Shown one piece after another: positions 7,545 to 15,990 of a stretch of DNA of 64,000 nucleotides. The stretch comes from Lactobacillus laiwuensis (lineage in GTDB: Bacteria; Bacillota; Bacilli; Lactobacillales; Lactobacillaceae), in NCBI RefSeq assembly GCF_019972835.1, contig NZ_BPPB01000001.1:1-64000 (forward strand), written 5' to 3'. Each line of letters starts with the position of its first letter. Position 1 is the first letter of the stretch. The notes beneath the pieces were generated by a model that saw nothing but the letters and a program-made list of their open reading frames with translations, ran no database searches and had not been told where the DNA came from. The position numbers and the translations under genes are program-made.

Positions 7545-7769
7545 TTAGTACTTATGAAATTCACCGTCAGGAGTGTCATTACCGTGATCCTTTTCAGGCA
7601 TAACAATTGCAGCAATAATATATAAAAGCAATCCTGTAAAGAATGAAAACAATATTAAGGCTCCGCCTCCAATCCTGGTCCACGCTTTATCCCAGCCAAA
7701 GTATTCTGCGACTCCACCAAAGACACCGGAGACAATCTTATCCTCAGATTTTGTTAAACGTTTTTGCAT
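7545..7769 (-). CDS. PspC-domain small membrane protein
   Basis: A 74-residue protein that is essentially one PspC domain: KRLTKSEDKIVSGVFGGVAEYFG (residues 3-25) followed by one hydrophobic segment (GGALILFSFFTGLLLYIIAAIVM). Related short proteins sit in the membrane and are linked to envelope stress responses. A GGAGG sequence precedes the ATG. It stands alone between the aminotransferase and tRNA-Leu. A precise function is not shown. Confidence 0.85.
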   Translation of the reverse strand: MQKRLTKSEDKIVSGVFGGVAEYFGWDKAWTRIGGGALILFSFFTGLLLYIIAAIVMPEKDHGNDTPDGEFHKY

Positions 7770-8119
7770 GACAATACCTCCTTTTACTATAATTTTAATA
7801 CAAAAAAATCATTTAAGTACAATTGAAAACATATTTTTAAAAATAAAAGTAGCCAAGTTTAAGTTTTTGAAAAATCACTTGCGAAATATTAAAGTGCCTA
7901 GCAGAAACTCTGCAAAATACCATTGATACTATTTACAGGTATAGCAATTTTTATACTTATATAAGCATATAAGCATTTATCTTTTGCTTATTTTTAGTTA
8001 AATCGTTGTTGCTTCAAGTAACTATTGTGACTGTCAATTAGCAAGTTCTGAATAATACGCTAGAAACAAGGAAAAATAATAAAATAATTGAACAAGAGGA
8101 ATTAAATAAATATTTAGGA
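7770..8119. other. Intergenic stretch without recognised gene
   Basis: This 350-bp AT-rich region between pspC and the tRNA terminator holds no convincing gene. TATAAGCATATAAGCAT is a short tandem motif near 7960-7980. One plus-strand frame stays open for 41 codons (8042-8167) but has no start or ribosome binding site and ends inside the tRNA terminator. The leftmost part carries the promoter and GGAGG site of pspC. Confidence 0.6.
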
Positions 8120-8157
8120 AAAAGCAAAAGAGCTAGTTCCACAATGGACCAGCTCTT
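8120..8157 (-). terminator. Terminator of tRNA-Leu
   Basis: On the minus strand AAGAGCTGGTCC pairs with GGAACTAGCTCTT around a short loop, followed by TTTGCTTTTTCC. It lies 15 bp beyond the tRNA 3' end, as expected for a monocistronic tRNA transcript. Confidence 0.8.
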
Positions 8158-8172
8158 ACTATCTTAACGTGA

Positions 8173-8256
8173 TGCCCCGAAAAAGATTCGAACTTTCACT
8201 TAGTTACCTAAACAGCGACCTGAACGCTGCGCGTCTGCCAATTCCGCCATCGGGGC
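8173..8256 (-). tRNA. tRNA-Leu, anticodon CAG
   Basis: The acceptor stem GCCCCGA pairs with TCGGGGC, the D arm reads TGGCGGAATTGGCAGACGCG, and the anticodon stem-loop is CAGCG-TTCAGGT-CGCTG with anticodon CAG for leucine CUG codons. A class II variable arm and the T arm with GTTCGAATC follow. The length of 84 nt fits leucine tRNA. The 3' CCA is not encoded (TCA follows the discriminator A), so nucleotidyltransferase must add it. Confidence 0.93.
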
Positions 8257-8357
8257 TTATTATTTTTAGCACAGTAATAATCATACCAAAAATTTGGTAA
8301 AATGTAAGCATAAAACGTAAAATAATCCAAAAAATATCAGGGAAGGGAGAATCATAC

Positions 8358-9638
8358 TTGAAAAAGAAAGCAAAAACCATCATTCTATTTTTTATCAGCT
8401 TTTTATTATTGGCACTTCCAGTTGACGTGAATGCTGCTTCAAAATTGCCTGATAATTATGATCAAGATAAAGTAGCTATCGATGCTAAAGCAGCTATAGC
8501 AATTGACAGTATGACTGGCCAATTATTGTATGGCAAAAATATTAATCAGCCATTGCCCATAGCTTCAATGACAAAACTGGTAACCGCATATTTAACCCTA
8601 AAGGCAATTGATCAGGAAAAAATCAATTGGAACACTAAGGTTACGCCTACTCGGCAAATTTTTGCCGTTGCCAGTAACAGAGAGTATTCAAACGTTCCCT
8701 TGCGTATGAAGCACACGTATACGATTAGACAATTGTATCAAGCAACTTTAATTGAATCCGCTAACGGAGCTGCAATGATGTTAGCAGAAGCAATTAGTGG
8801 TTCTCAGGTTGCGTTCGTTAAGCAAATGAGACAGCAGTTGCAAAAATGGGGCATCAGAGATGCTCGTATTTATACAACCTGCGGCTTGCCCAACAAAAGC
8901 GTTGGTAATGATGCTTATCCTGGGGCAGGTAAAAATGATGAGAACATGTTGTCTGCCAAGGATATGGCTATTGTAGGTCAGAAATTAATACAGGATTATC
9001 CTGAAGTACTTAAGACTACTAAAATTGCTAAAATGGACTTTATTGACCAAAATATGGCAACGCCAATGAGCAATTTTAACTGGATGTTAAAAGGGATGCC
9101 GCAATATCATAAAAATCTAAAAATCGATGGTTTGAAAACAGGAACTACTGACGCTGCAGGTGCTTGTTTCATTGCGACTGCACCTCATCGTGCTGGAAGA
9201 ATCATTACTGTAATCATGGGAGCGAAACATGTTACTAACACTGATCCCGCCCGTTTTATTCAAACAGCTAAACTGCTCAATTATGTTTATCAAAAATACG
9301 AGCCCTTAGTTTTTCAGCGTAATGAGGTAATTATTGGTCACACTAATATGGCAGTTCACAATGGACAAGCTAGGCAGATAAATATTGGTATCAAAAATAA
9401 AGCACTGATCTGGATAGCACGAAATGGCTCTAAATTTCAGGTGGGTTTAACATCCAAAACTGTTGAAGCTCCAGTAGAAAAAGGGCAAAAAATCAACGCT
9501 TATTACTTTAAGATTGGCAAAAACAAAATTATTTCACTGCAAAGTCCCAATGGACTATTGTTGCCCGCCCATGCTTTAGAATCAACTAATAGAGTAAACA
9601 TTTTTGTAAGGTTTTGGCGCTGGCTATTTGGAGGCTAA
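8358..9638 (+). CDS. dacA: D-alanyl-D-alanine carboxypeptidase (PBP5/DacA family)
   Basis: A secreted, membrane-anchored penicillin-binding protein of 426 residues that trims the terminal D-alanine from peptidoglycan stem peptides. The S11 peptidase motifs are all present: SMTK with nucleophile S70, SAN at 134-136 and KTG at 260-262. A signal peptide ends near VNA-AS (residue 26), a PBP5 C-terminal beta domain follows the catalytic domain, and the C-terminus ends in an amphipathic anchor FVRFWRWLFGG. The start is TTG, with GGGAAGGGAG about 9 nt upstream. Its stop lies just before the nnrD start, so the two are probably co-transcribed. Confidence 0.93.
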   Translation: MKKKAKTIILFFISFLLLALPVDVNAASKLPDNYDQDKVAIDAKAAIAIDSMTGQLLYGKNINQPLPIASMTKLVTAYLTLKAIDQEKINWNTKVTPTRQIFAVASNREYSNVPLRMKHTYTIRQLYQATLIESANGAAMMLAEAISGSQVAFVKQMRQQLQKWGIRDARIYTTCGLPNKSVGNDAYPGAGKNDENMLSAKDMAIVGQKLIQDYPEVLKTTKIAKMDFIDQNMATPMSNFNWMLKGMPQYHKNLKIDGLKTGTTDAAGACFIATAPHRAGRIITVIMGAKHVTNTDPARFIQTAKLLNYVYQKYEPLVFQRNEVIIGHTNMAVHNGQARQINIGIKNKALIWIARNGSKFQVGLTSKTVEAPVEKGQKINAYYFKIGKNKIISLQSPNGLLLPAHALESTNRVNIFVRFWRWLFGG

Positions 9639-9639
9639 T

Positions 9640-10482
9640 ATGGCAGAAATTACAGAAGATATTTTGACTAAAGTAATAAAAAAAAGACCAAGTGACTCTC
9701 ATAAGGGTAATTACGGCAGGATCTTATTAATAGGTGGCAGTGAAAACTATGGTGGTGCAATCATCATGGCAGCCGAGGCTGCACTTAATAGTGGTACTGG
9801 ACTAATTTCTGTGGCTACCCATGCAGTGAACCTGGATGCACTGCATGCACGTAATCCTGAGGTCATGTTTATTGACTGGCGTGACCGGAATTTGGTAAAT
9901 TTAATGAAAAAAATGGATGTTATTGTTTGTGGCCCAGGTTTGGGTACGGGAACATTTGCTTGGCAATTAATGTCAACAATATGTCAAAATGTTTCTCAAA
10001 ATCAAATCTTAGTATTAGATGCAAGTGCTTTGGACATGATTGCTCAAGATAAAAATTTAATTCCAAAACAAGCCAGTTTAGTTATTTTAACTCCGCATCA
10101 AATGGAGTGGCAGCGTTTGAGTCAGATTAGAATCCCATTTCAGACTGACAGTGCAAATCTAAGTGCTTTAAAAAAGATTTTCCCTACACAAAATGCTATT
10201 TTAGTTTTAAAATCAAATCACACTCACATTTATACCAAAACCGATCAGATTTTTGTGAATCCGTTAGGCAACCCTGGCATGGCCACGGGTGGAATGGGAG
10301 ATACATTAGCAGGTATTATTGGTGGCTTTACAGCTCAATTTGGCAATAATTTAGATTCTGTTCTGGCTGCAGTTTTTATTCATTCATTGGCAGGCGATAA
10401 AATTGCTGAAAATAATTATGTGGTGCGACCGACAACAATTAGTGCTTTACTACCGCAGTTGATGGAAGAATATGCCAGTTGA
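9640..10482 (+). CDS. nnrD: ADP-dependent NAD(P)H-hydrate dehydratase
   Basis: A cytoplasmic repair enzyme of 280 residues in the ribokinase-like YjeF C-terminal family. It converts the damaged hydrate of NADH or NADPH back to the cofactor using ADP. Typical text is SHKGNYGRILLIGGSENYGG near the N-terminus, CGPGLGTG around residue 103 and GNPGMATGGMGDTLAGIIGG near 210-230. The fused epimerase half (NnrE) is absent. The ATG at 9640 is preferred over an upstream TTG at 9628 because GGAGG (9629-9633) stands 6 nt before it. It follows dacA by 1 bp. Confidence 0.92.
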   Translation: MAEITEDILTKVIKKRPSDSHKGNYGRILLIGGSENYGGAIIMAAEAALNSGTGLISVATHAVNLDALHARNPEVMFIDWRDRNLVNLMKKMDVIVCGPGLGTGTFAWQLMSTICQNVSQNQILVLDASALDMIAQDKNLIPKQASLVILTPHQMEWQRLSQIRIPFQTDSANLSALKKIFPTQNAILVLKSNHTHIYTKTDQIFVNPLGNPGMATGGMGDTLAGIIGGFTAQFGNNLDSVLAAVFIHSLAGDKIAENNYVVRPTTISALLPQLMEEYAS

Positions 10483-10526
10483 TAATTTTTAGTCGAATTT
10501 AGATCTTTTTGGAGAAGAATAATTTT

Positions 10527-11174
10527 ATGAAAAATAGTCTGTTAAAAACCCTTACTGCTTTTTGTGTTTTATTAATTTGTGCAATCAGCTTAGCCCGGGT
10601 TTCTATGCCTTCTCAGCAAAAAGAAGTAAATAAAACAAAAGATGCTCGAAAAACTGCTGTTATTAAGACTGCTGCTTCATATCGTCCATATCAAGATCCA
10701 AAAGATTTGCGCGCTCCTTTTAACTGGAAAAAGTCTAGTGAAGCAAAACACTATCCTAAAATTAAGCACCTTGAAAATGATTTGAGTATTAGAGTTTCAC
10801 TTAAAGGCAATCGCGTATATATTCTACGTGAAAACAAGAGAATTTATACCATGATATCTAGTGCTGGTCTATTTAAAAAGGGCAAGTCTTTGACGCCCAC
10901 TGGTAAATTCAAGATTAAAAACGATCGTGGTGACTCCTTTTATAATCCTGAATTGAACGAGGGAGCCAATAATTGGACTAGCTGGGATAAAGAAAATGTT
11001 TATCTTTTTCATTCGGTTCCAACGAAAGGCAATGGCAAATACAACATTAAAGAGGCTGAAAAGTTGGGAGTTAAGCCTGCTTCTCACGGTTGTATCAGGT
11101 TAAGTGTCCCTGATTCTCGCTGGCTAGTTGAAAACATTCCTGCCGGAACAAAAGTAATTATCAAAAATAACTAA
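10527..11174 (+). CDS. L,D-transpeptidase (YkuD family), secreted
   Basis: This 215-residue exported protein starts with an N-terminal signal/anchor helix (residues 5-24). The catalytic YkuD domain covers roughly residues 90-213 and ends with SHGCIRLS, giving H187 and the nucleophile C189. Such enzymes make 3-3 crosslinks in peptidoglycan or attach proteins to it. A linker rich in charged residues precedes the domain. ATG 10527 is preferred to a TTG at 10509 because GGAGAAG (10511-10517) is positioned 9 nt before it. It is 44 bp downstream of nnrD and may share its transcript. Confidence 0.9.
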   Translation: MKNSLLKTLTAFCVLLICAISLARVSMPSQQKEVNKTKDARKTAVIKTAASYRPYQDPKDLRAPFNWKKSSEAKHYPKIKHLENDLSIRVSLKGNRVYILRENKRIYTMISSAGLFKKGKSLTPTGKFKIKNDRGDSFYNPELNEGANNWTSWDKENVYLFHSVPTKGNGKYNIKEAEKLGVKPASHGCIRLSVPDSRWLVENIPAGTKVIIKNN

Positions 11175-11179
11175 AAAAT

Positions 11180-11208
11180 TTGGCGCACGCATTATTTCCT
11201 GTTATAAT
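11180..11208 (+). promoter_or_regulatory. Promoter of the argS T-box transcript
   Basis: TTGGCG (11180-11185) and a consensus TATAAT (11203-11208) are separated by 17 bp. Transcription would start near 11215, at the 5' edge of the T-box leader. Confidence 0.75.
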
Positions 11209-11213
11209 CATGA

Positions 11214-11412
11214 GATGAAAGTGGTTAGAAGTAGTATGTATTTTTCTAGAAAAGCGAGCTTGAGTTGGTGAAAGTCAAGCTGGAAAAATGACTGAAGGCG
11301 TGTCTAACCGACCAAATAGAAAATTTAATAAGCGGATACTTTGTATCAAAAAGAGTGGTACCGCGGGTTATACTCGTCTCTTCTTCAAGTTAGTGAAGGA
11401 GAGACTTTTTTT
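11214..11412 (+). promoter_or_regulatory. T-box leader of argS
   Basis: The leader carries the T-box sequence AGAGTGGTACCGCGGG (11352-11367), whose TGGT bulge would pair with an uncharged tRNA ending in ACCA. Upstream lies a Stem I with GAAGGCGTGTC on the 3' side of the specifier loop, where CGT is a plausible arginine specifier codon. An intrinsic terminator follows. Uncharged tRNA-Arg would favour the antiterminator and allow synthesis of ArgS. The specifier assignment is inferred; the T-box sequence and terminator are directly seen. Confidence 0.9.
11376..11412 (+). terminator. Terminator of the argS T-box
   Basis: GTCTCTTCTTCA and TGAAGGAGAGAC form a 12-position stem with one weak pair around AGTTAG, followed by seven T. 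It is the transcription stop that the T-box antiterminator competes with. Confidence 0.9.
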
Positions 11413-11430
11413 GGCATTTAGGAGGGAAAA

Positions 11431-13116
11431 ATGGATTTTAAGAACAAGGTTGTCGAGTTAGTTGCTGGACAGGTTGACCTTTCCAAAGAGCAAATCAATT
11501 CGTTAATTGAAAGGCCCAAAAATGAAAACATGGGTGACTATGCATTTCCAACCTTTGCTTTGGCAAAAGTGGAACACAAAAATCCTGCAGTTATTGCACA
11601 AAATATTGCAAGTGAGCTAAAGAGCACTGATTTTGCATCTATCACGGCTGTAGGTCCATACGTTAACTTTTCAATAGATCATGGCAGATTGATCTCGCAA
11701 ACTCTTGCAGAAATTTTGCAGCAAAAAGAGCACTTTGGGGATCAAAAGTTAGGAGAGGGTAACGTCCCAATTGATATGTCTAGCCCTAATATTGCCAAGC
11801 CAATGTCGATGGGGCACTTAAGGTCAACAGTAATTGGCAATTCAATTGCCAAGACTTTGGAAAAGGTGGGGTATTCACCTATCAAAATTAATTATTTAGG
11901 TGACTACGGCACTCAATTTGGTAAATTAATTGCTGCTTATAAGCATTGGGGCGTTGAAGAAGATGTGAAAAAAGACCCCATCATGAATTTATTTAAATAC
12001 TACGTAAAATTTCACAAAGAGGCTGAAAAACATCCGGAACTGGATGATGAAGGACGTGCGTGGTTTAAAAAACTAGAAGAGGGCGATCCGGAAGCAGTTA
12101 AATTGTGGCAATGGTTCCGTGACGTATCTTTAGCTGATTTTAATCGCATTTATAAAGAACTCGGAGTTACTTTTGATTCATATAAAGGCGAAGCTTTCTT
12201 TAATGATAAAATGCAACCTGTGATTGATGAACTGAAAGAGAAGGGTCTTTTACATGAATCTCGGGGTGCACAAGTGGTTGACATGGGTGAAGATGAAAAT
12301 CCTGCTTTGATTGTTAAATCTGATGGTACGAGTATCTATTTAACACGTGATTTGGCAGCTGCAATTTATCGAATGAAGACTTATCATTTTGTTAAAATGC
12401 TTTACGTAGTCGGTAATGAACAGGCTCAGCATTTTGTAGAGCTAAAAACTGTTCTGAAGAAAATGGGTTATGATTGGGCTGACGAAATTTATCATGTTCC
12501 TTTTGGCTTGATTACTCAAAATGGTAAAAAGTTATCTACTAGAAAAGGCAATGTGGTTTTTCTTGATCAAGTGTTACAAGACGCCGTTAAACTAGCTCAA
12601 AAACAAATTGAGCAGAAAAATCCTGATTTGACCAACAAAGAGCAGGTAGCTCATGATGTTGGAGTTGGCGCAGTTATTTTTCATGATTTAAAGAATGAAA
12701 GAACTGAAAACTTTGATTTTGATCTAGATGAAGTTGTCCGTTTTGAAGGGGATACCGGTCCTTACGTGCAATACACAAATGCGCGTGCACAAAGCGTTTT
12801 ACGCAAAGCTTTGGCGCAAGGTCACAAACCTAGTCTTTCTAATATAAAGATAGATGATAACTGGTCTTTTGGCGTTGCCAAGTCTTTAGCCGACTTCCCC
12901 CGTATCATTGCTCGCAGCAGTGCTAAGTTTGAACCGTCAATTATTGCTAAATATGCGCTTGATTTAGCCAAGAAGTTTAATAAATATTATGCTAATGTCA
13001 AAGTTTTAGTTGATGACGCTCAAATTGGTGGGCGGCTGGCACTAGTTCAAGCAACTTCAATTGTTTTAACCGAAGCTTTGCGACTATTAGGGGTGAATGC
13101 TCCTAAAGAAATGTAA
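11431..13116 (+). CDS. argS: Arginyl-tRNA synthetase
   Basis: A class I aminoacyl-tRNA synthetase of 561 residues that charges tRNA-Arg. It has the N-terminal additional domain of ArgS, the HIGH-type signature SSPNIAKPMSMGHLRST (about 118-134, the H-x-G-H variant MGHL), a KMSK equivalent KLSTRKG near 370, and the C-terminal DALR anticodon-binding domain from about residue 440. The start ATG follows GGAGGG. It is expressed from a single-gene T-box transcript. The length matches the family. Confidence 0.97.
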   Translation: MDFKNKVVELVAGQVDLSKEQINSLIERPKNENMGDYAFPTFALAKVEHKNPAVIAQNIASELKSTDFASITAVGPYVNFSIDHGRLISQTLAEILQQKEHFGDQKLGEGNVPIDMSSPNIAKPMSMGHLRSTVIGNSIAKTLEKVGYSPIKINYLGDYGTQFGKLIAAYKHWGVEEDVKKDPIMNLFKYYVKFHKEAEKHPELDDEGRAWFKKLEEGDPEAVKLWQWFRDVSLADFNRIYKELGVTFDSYKGEAFFNDKMQPVIDELKEKGLLHESRGAQVVDMGEDENPALIVKSDGTSIYLTRDLAAAIYRMKTYHFVKMLYVVGNEQAQHFVELKTVLKKMGYDWADEIYHVPFGLITQNGKKLSTRKGNVVFLDQVLQDAVKLAQKQIEQKNPDLTNKEQVAHDVGVGAVIFHDLKNERTENFDFDLDEVVRFEGDTGPYVQYTNARAQSVLRKALAQGHKPSLSNIKIDDNWSFGVAKSLADFPRIIARSSAKFEPSIIAKYALDLAKKFNKYYANVKVLVDDAQIGGRLALVQATSIVLTEALRLLGVNAPKEM

Positions 13117-13126
13117 AAATTTTAAA

Positions 13127-13140
13127 TAATAACGTTTACA
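13127..13140 (-). promoter_or_regulatory. Candidate cre site upstream of the aldolase gene
   Basis: Read on the minus strand, TGTAAACGTTATTA matches TGWAANCGNTNWCA at 13 of 14 positions. It lies about 13 bp upstream of the predicted -35 box of fba. A cre site upstream of a promoter is the geometry seen for CcpA activation of glycolytic genes; the sign of regulation is inference. Confidence 0.55.
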
Positions 13141-13152
13141 TCAAATAAAAGA

Positions 13153-13182
13153 TTGTTCAACGATTAATTAATACGATACAAT
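13153..13182 (+). promoter_or_regulatory. Promoter of fba
   Basis: TTGTTC (13153-13158) and TACAAT (13177-13182) are spaced 18 bp apart, 31 bp before the start codon of the aldolase. It is the best promoter match in the 97-bp gap after argS. Confidence 0.5.
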
Positions 13183-13213
13183 ATGACTGTAAGTTTAATA
13201 GGAGGTATATTTA

Positions 13214-14128
13214 ATGGCATATTTAGATAATGGTAATCAAATCTTTAAGGATGCTCGTAAAAACCATTATGCAGTAGGTGCTTATAACACTAACAACTTG
13301 GAATGGACACGTGCAATTTTGCAAGCTGCTGAGGAAACAAGAACCCCAGTTTTAATTCAGGTATCAATGGGTGCTGCTAAGTACATGGGTGGCTATAAAG
13401 TTGCTAAGGACTTAGTTGAAGACGAAATTGATGCAATGGACATCTCTGTTCCAGTTGTATTGAACTTAGATCACGGTAGCTTTGAAGCTGCTAAAGAATG
13501 TATTGCTCTTGGCTACTCATCAGTTATGTTTGATGGACATGCTTTACCAACTGAAGAGAACTTAGCTCAAACCAAAGAAATTGTTAAGTTGGCTCATGAA
13601 CGTGGTATTTCAGTTGAGGCCGAAATCGGTAAAATTGGTGAAAACCAAGGAGCCGATGGTGGTGAACTTGCATCTGTTGAAGACGCAAAAACTTTCGTAG
13701 CTGCAGGTGTTGATAAACTTGCTTGTGGTATTGGTAATATCCATGGTGTTTACCCAGAAGGCTGGAAAGGCTTAAACTTTGATCGCTTGAAGGAAATCGC
13801 AGATGCAGTTTCTGTTCCATTGGTATTACATGGTGGTTCAGGTATTCCTGAAGACCAAGTTAAGAAGGCTATCTCTCTTGGAATTTCTAAAGTTAACATT
13901 AATACTGAGTTCCAATTAGCTTTCCAAGCTGCTACTCGTAAGTACTTTGAAGCACATAAGGATGAAGATAAAGACAACAAGGGTTATGACCCTCGTAAGC
14001 TTCTTCTTCCTGGTACTGAAGCAATTACAGCTTCAATGAAGGAAATGATCACTTGGCTTGGTACTCCATCAATTGATGACAAGATTAAGTCAGCTGGTTT
14101 TGACAAGAGTTCATTGAACTTAGAATAA
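13214..14128 (+). CDS. fba: Class II fructose-1,6-bisphosphate aldolase
   Basis: A zinc-dependent glycolytic enzyme of 304 residues that cleaves fructose-1,6-bisphosphate to dihydroxyacetone phosphate and glyceraldehyde-3-phosphate. Metal-binding and catalytic landmarks are LNLDHG (about residues 79-84), EAEIGKIGG-type text near 135 (EAEIGKIGEN), GNIHGVYP (near 177-184) and LHGGSG (near 209-214), then NINTE. It is a single-gene unit with a strong GGAGG site, a clean terminator and codons typical of a highly expressed gene. A second, more diverged class II aldolase occurs at 20022-20921. Confidence 0.96.
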   Translation: MAYLDNGNQIFKDARKNHYAVGAYNTNNLEWTRAILQAAEETRTPVLIQVSMGAAKYMGGYKVAKDLVEDEIDAMDISVPVVLNLDHGSFEAAKECIALGYSSVMFDGHALPTEENLAQTKEIVKLAHERGISVEAEIGKIGENQGADGGELASVEDAKTFVAAGVDKLACGIGNIHGVYPEGWKGLNFDRLKEIADAVSVPLVLHGGSGIPEDQVKKAISLGISKVNINTEFQLAFQAATRKYFEAHKDEDKDNKGYDPRKLLLPGTEAITASMKEMITWLGTPSIDDKIKSAGFDKSSLNLE

Positions 14129-14142
14129 TTTGATATTTAAGT

Positions 14143-14182
14143 AAAGGGAGATCAATTGTTTAGGTTGATCTTCCTTTTTTTG
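14143..14182 (+). terminator. Terminator of fba
   Basis: AAAGGGAGATCAA pairs with TTGATCTTCCTTTT around a loop of nine bases and runs into a T-tract. It lies 14 bp beyond the fba stop. Confidence 0.88.
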
Positions 14183-14239
14183 ATTTTTTAGCAGCTAGGA
14201 TTAAATATTGACTGCAAACGAAAAATACCATCTTCATAT

Positions 14240-14785
14240 TCATATTTTAAAACTGAGCAGTTTTTTAAAGTGATATTTGCGTTCAAAAGTATTATATTTT
14301 TCCCACTTTCTATAAAAATTCGCTATAGCACCGGCATGTGATACAATCAGAATATGTTGACAAGGGGATGGTTCTGCAATACTGGTGATCGCTTTATTGA
14401 TTCTTGCGACTACCTGTTTTTGGGATTCACCACCAAATTGAACAAAAAAGTCGTTATCAGGTAGTGGCGGATTTAAGTGTTCACCTTCTCCTTCGTATGC
14501 GCCGAAATTCCACTCACGTAAATCTTTATGCGTTTCAAAAGGTAGATCGGTCACTATTTTTAAAGCATCTATTGCCCTTTCAGAAGTTGAACAATGTGCC
14601 ACTTCTAGATTGATTTTCTCATGCTCAAAATATTCTTTTTTCGTTGCTTTTGCTTGTTTAATTCCTAATGAAGTTAAAAGTGATTCACAAAATCCCTGGA
14701 TCTTATGTTGGACATTAAACAAAGTTTGTCCGTGACGCAATAGATAAATATATTTTATATTTTTACCTTCTTTGATATATTCCAT
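14240..14785 (-). CDS. Histidine phosphatase superfamily (phosphoglycerate mutase-like) protein
   Basis: A 181-residue cytoplasmic phosphatase. LLRHGQT (residues 15-21) supplies the catalytic R17 and H18, the glutamate lies in REWNFGAYEG (about 89-98), and VSHAGAI (about 148-154) supplies the second histidine. The usual second-strand CSPLxRA motif is changed to HCSTSERAID. It is shorter than cofactor-dependent phosphoglycerate mutase (about 230), so a broad-specificity phosphatase is more likely. The gene stands alone on the minus strand. No clear ribosome binding site was seen, and the first residues before KYIYLLRHG may belong to a later start. Confidence 0.88.
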   Translation of the reverse strand: MEYIKEGKNIKYIYLLRHGQTLFNVQHKIQGFCESLLTSLGIKQAKATKKEYFEHEKINLEVAHCSTSERAIDALKIVTDLPFETHKDLREWNFGAYEGEGEHLNPPLPDNDFFVQFGGESQKQVVARINKAITSIAEPSPCQHILIVSHAGAIANFYRKWEKYNTFERKYHFKKLLSFKI

Positions 14786-14828
14786 TTAATTGTAAACAAA
14801 AAGATCATAAAAATCTAAATGAAATAAA

Positions 14829-14859
14829 TTGACTTAAAGTCCAATTTAAGCGTTATACT
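14829..14859 (+). promoter_or_regulatory. MerR-type promoter with 19-bp spacer
   Basis: TTGACT (14829-14834) and TATACT (14854-14859) are separated by 19 bp, longer than the optimum of 17. The spacer carries a dyad, CTTAAAGTCCAATTTAAG (14833-14850). An over-long spacer filled by a dyad is the hallmark of promoters activated by MerR-family proteins, which untwist the DNA. No MerR gene is near, so the activator would act from elsewhere. Confidence 0.7.
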
Positions 14860-14886
14860 CAAGAAAAGAAGTATGGAGGGATAAAC

Positions 14887-15750
14887 ATGATTTTTGAAGA
14901 AACATTTACACTTAATAATGAAGTAAAAATTCCTAAACTAGCTTTGGGAACGTGGGAAATTCCTGATGATGAAGTAGCTGCACCTGTGCAAGCTGCCCTA
15001 AAGATGGGTTACCGGCATCTTGATACTGCTCAGGCCTATCATAATGAAAAAGGAGTGGGTCAAGGTATCAAAGATTCAGGTATTAGCCGTGACCAAATCT
15101 TTGTTAATTCTAAAGTAGAAGCTGAAATCAAAAATTATCAAGAAGCTAAAAAGTCAATTGATGAAACCCTTGATCGTATGAATCTTGACTATTTAGATAT
15201 GATGATTATTCACAATCCTCAACCTTGGAAGGAAGTTAACCAGTCAGATGATCGCCATTTTGAAGGCAATCTTGAAACTTGGCGAGCATTAGAAGATGCT
15301 ATGAAAGAAGGAAAATTACGCGCAATTGGTGTTTCTAGTTTTCAGCCGGAAGACTTGCAGAATTTAATTGACAACAGTGATGTTAAACCAATGGTAAATC
15401 AAATTTTGTGTCATATTGGAGCAACACCTAAAAAACTAATTGATTTCTGTCAAGAACATGACATTGTTGTGGAGTCATTTTCGCCAGTTGCTCATGGTGA
15501 GGCTCTGACGAATACTACTATTAAAAGTATGGCAGAAAAATATCAAGTTTCAGTTGCCCAGTTATGTATTCGTTATGATTGGCAGCTCAATACAGTAGTT
15601 TTGCCAAAGTCTGTTAATCCAGAGCATATGAAGCAGAATGCAGAATTGAACTTTGAAATAAGTGATGTAGACATGAAAACTTTGGAGAATATTCATAATT
15701 TTGATTATGGCTCTTCGAGTCATTTTCCAGTATTTGGTGGAAAAAGATAA
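14887..15750 (+). CDS. Aldo/keto reductase
   Basis: An NADPH-dependent (beta/alpha)8-barrel oxidoreductase of 287 residues. The catalytic tetrad is visible: D46 and Y51 in HLDTAQAYHNE, K76 in VNSKV, and H109 in IIHNP. The C-terminal cofactor motif LPKSVNPEHMKQN is typical of the diketogulonate-reductase branch. The exact aldehyde or ketone substrate is unknown. GGAGG precedes the ATG. It is expressed from a MerR-type promoter, which suggests induction by electrophiles, aldehydes or a related stress signal, and ends at a terminator at 15871-15908. Confidence 0.9.
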   Translation: MIFEETFTLNNEVKIPKLALGTWEIPDDEVAAPVQAALKMGYRHLDTAQAYHNEKGVGQGIKDSGISRDQIFVNSKVEAEIKNYQEAKKSIDETLDRMNLDYLDMMIIHNPQPWKEVNQSDDRHFEGNLETWRALEDAMKEGKLRAIGVSSFQPEDLQNLIDNSDVKPMVNQILCHIGATPKKLIDFCQEHDIVVESFSPVAHGEALTNTTIKSMAEKYQVSVAQLCIRYDWQLNTVVLPKSVNPEHMKQNAELNFEISDVDMKTLENIHNFDYGSSSHFPVFGGKR

Positions 15751-15870
15751 AAAAGAGTGCTTCGAATCTTTTAAAGTGATCTTGAGCTTAAATTTTTCGA
15801 ATAAGTTATCAGAATATAAAGTTAATTTATTGATTTAATTTGATAATAAAAACAATCAAATACCTAACTT

Positions 15871-15908
15871 ACCTTCTAAGCTGATTTCTCAGTTTAGAAG
15901 GTTTTTTT
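15871..15908 (+). terminator. Terminator after the aldo/keto reductase gene
   Basis: ACCTTCTAAGCTGA and TCAGTTTAGAAGGT form a stem of about 14 bp with a TTTC loop, followed by a run of seven T. The 120 bp between the reductase stop and this hairpin hold nothing recognisable. Confidence 0.9.
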
Positions 15909-15990
15909 GTTAAAAAAATTAAATTAAGCCAATTTTTACTTAATAAGGTAACTTCTTGATAAGCTTATTTTTACTTACAATTAAGATAAA

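Noticed and set aside
7388-7615. Minus-strand frame of 75 codons overlapping pspC
   Set aside because: It is low-complexity and leucine/isoleucine-rich, has no ribosome binding site, overlaps the aminotransferase promoter and the well-supported pspC gene, and resembles nothing known.
8042-8167. Plus-strand frame of 41 codons before the tRNA
   Set aside because: No start codon or ribosome binding site, ends within the tRNA terminator, and no family recognised.
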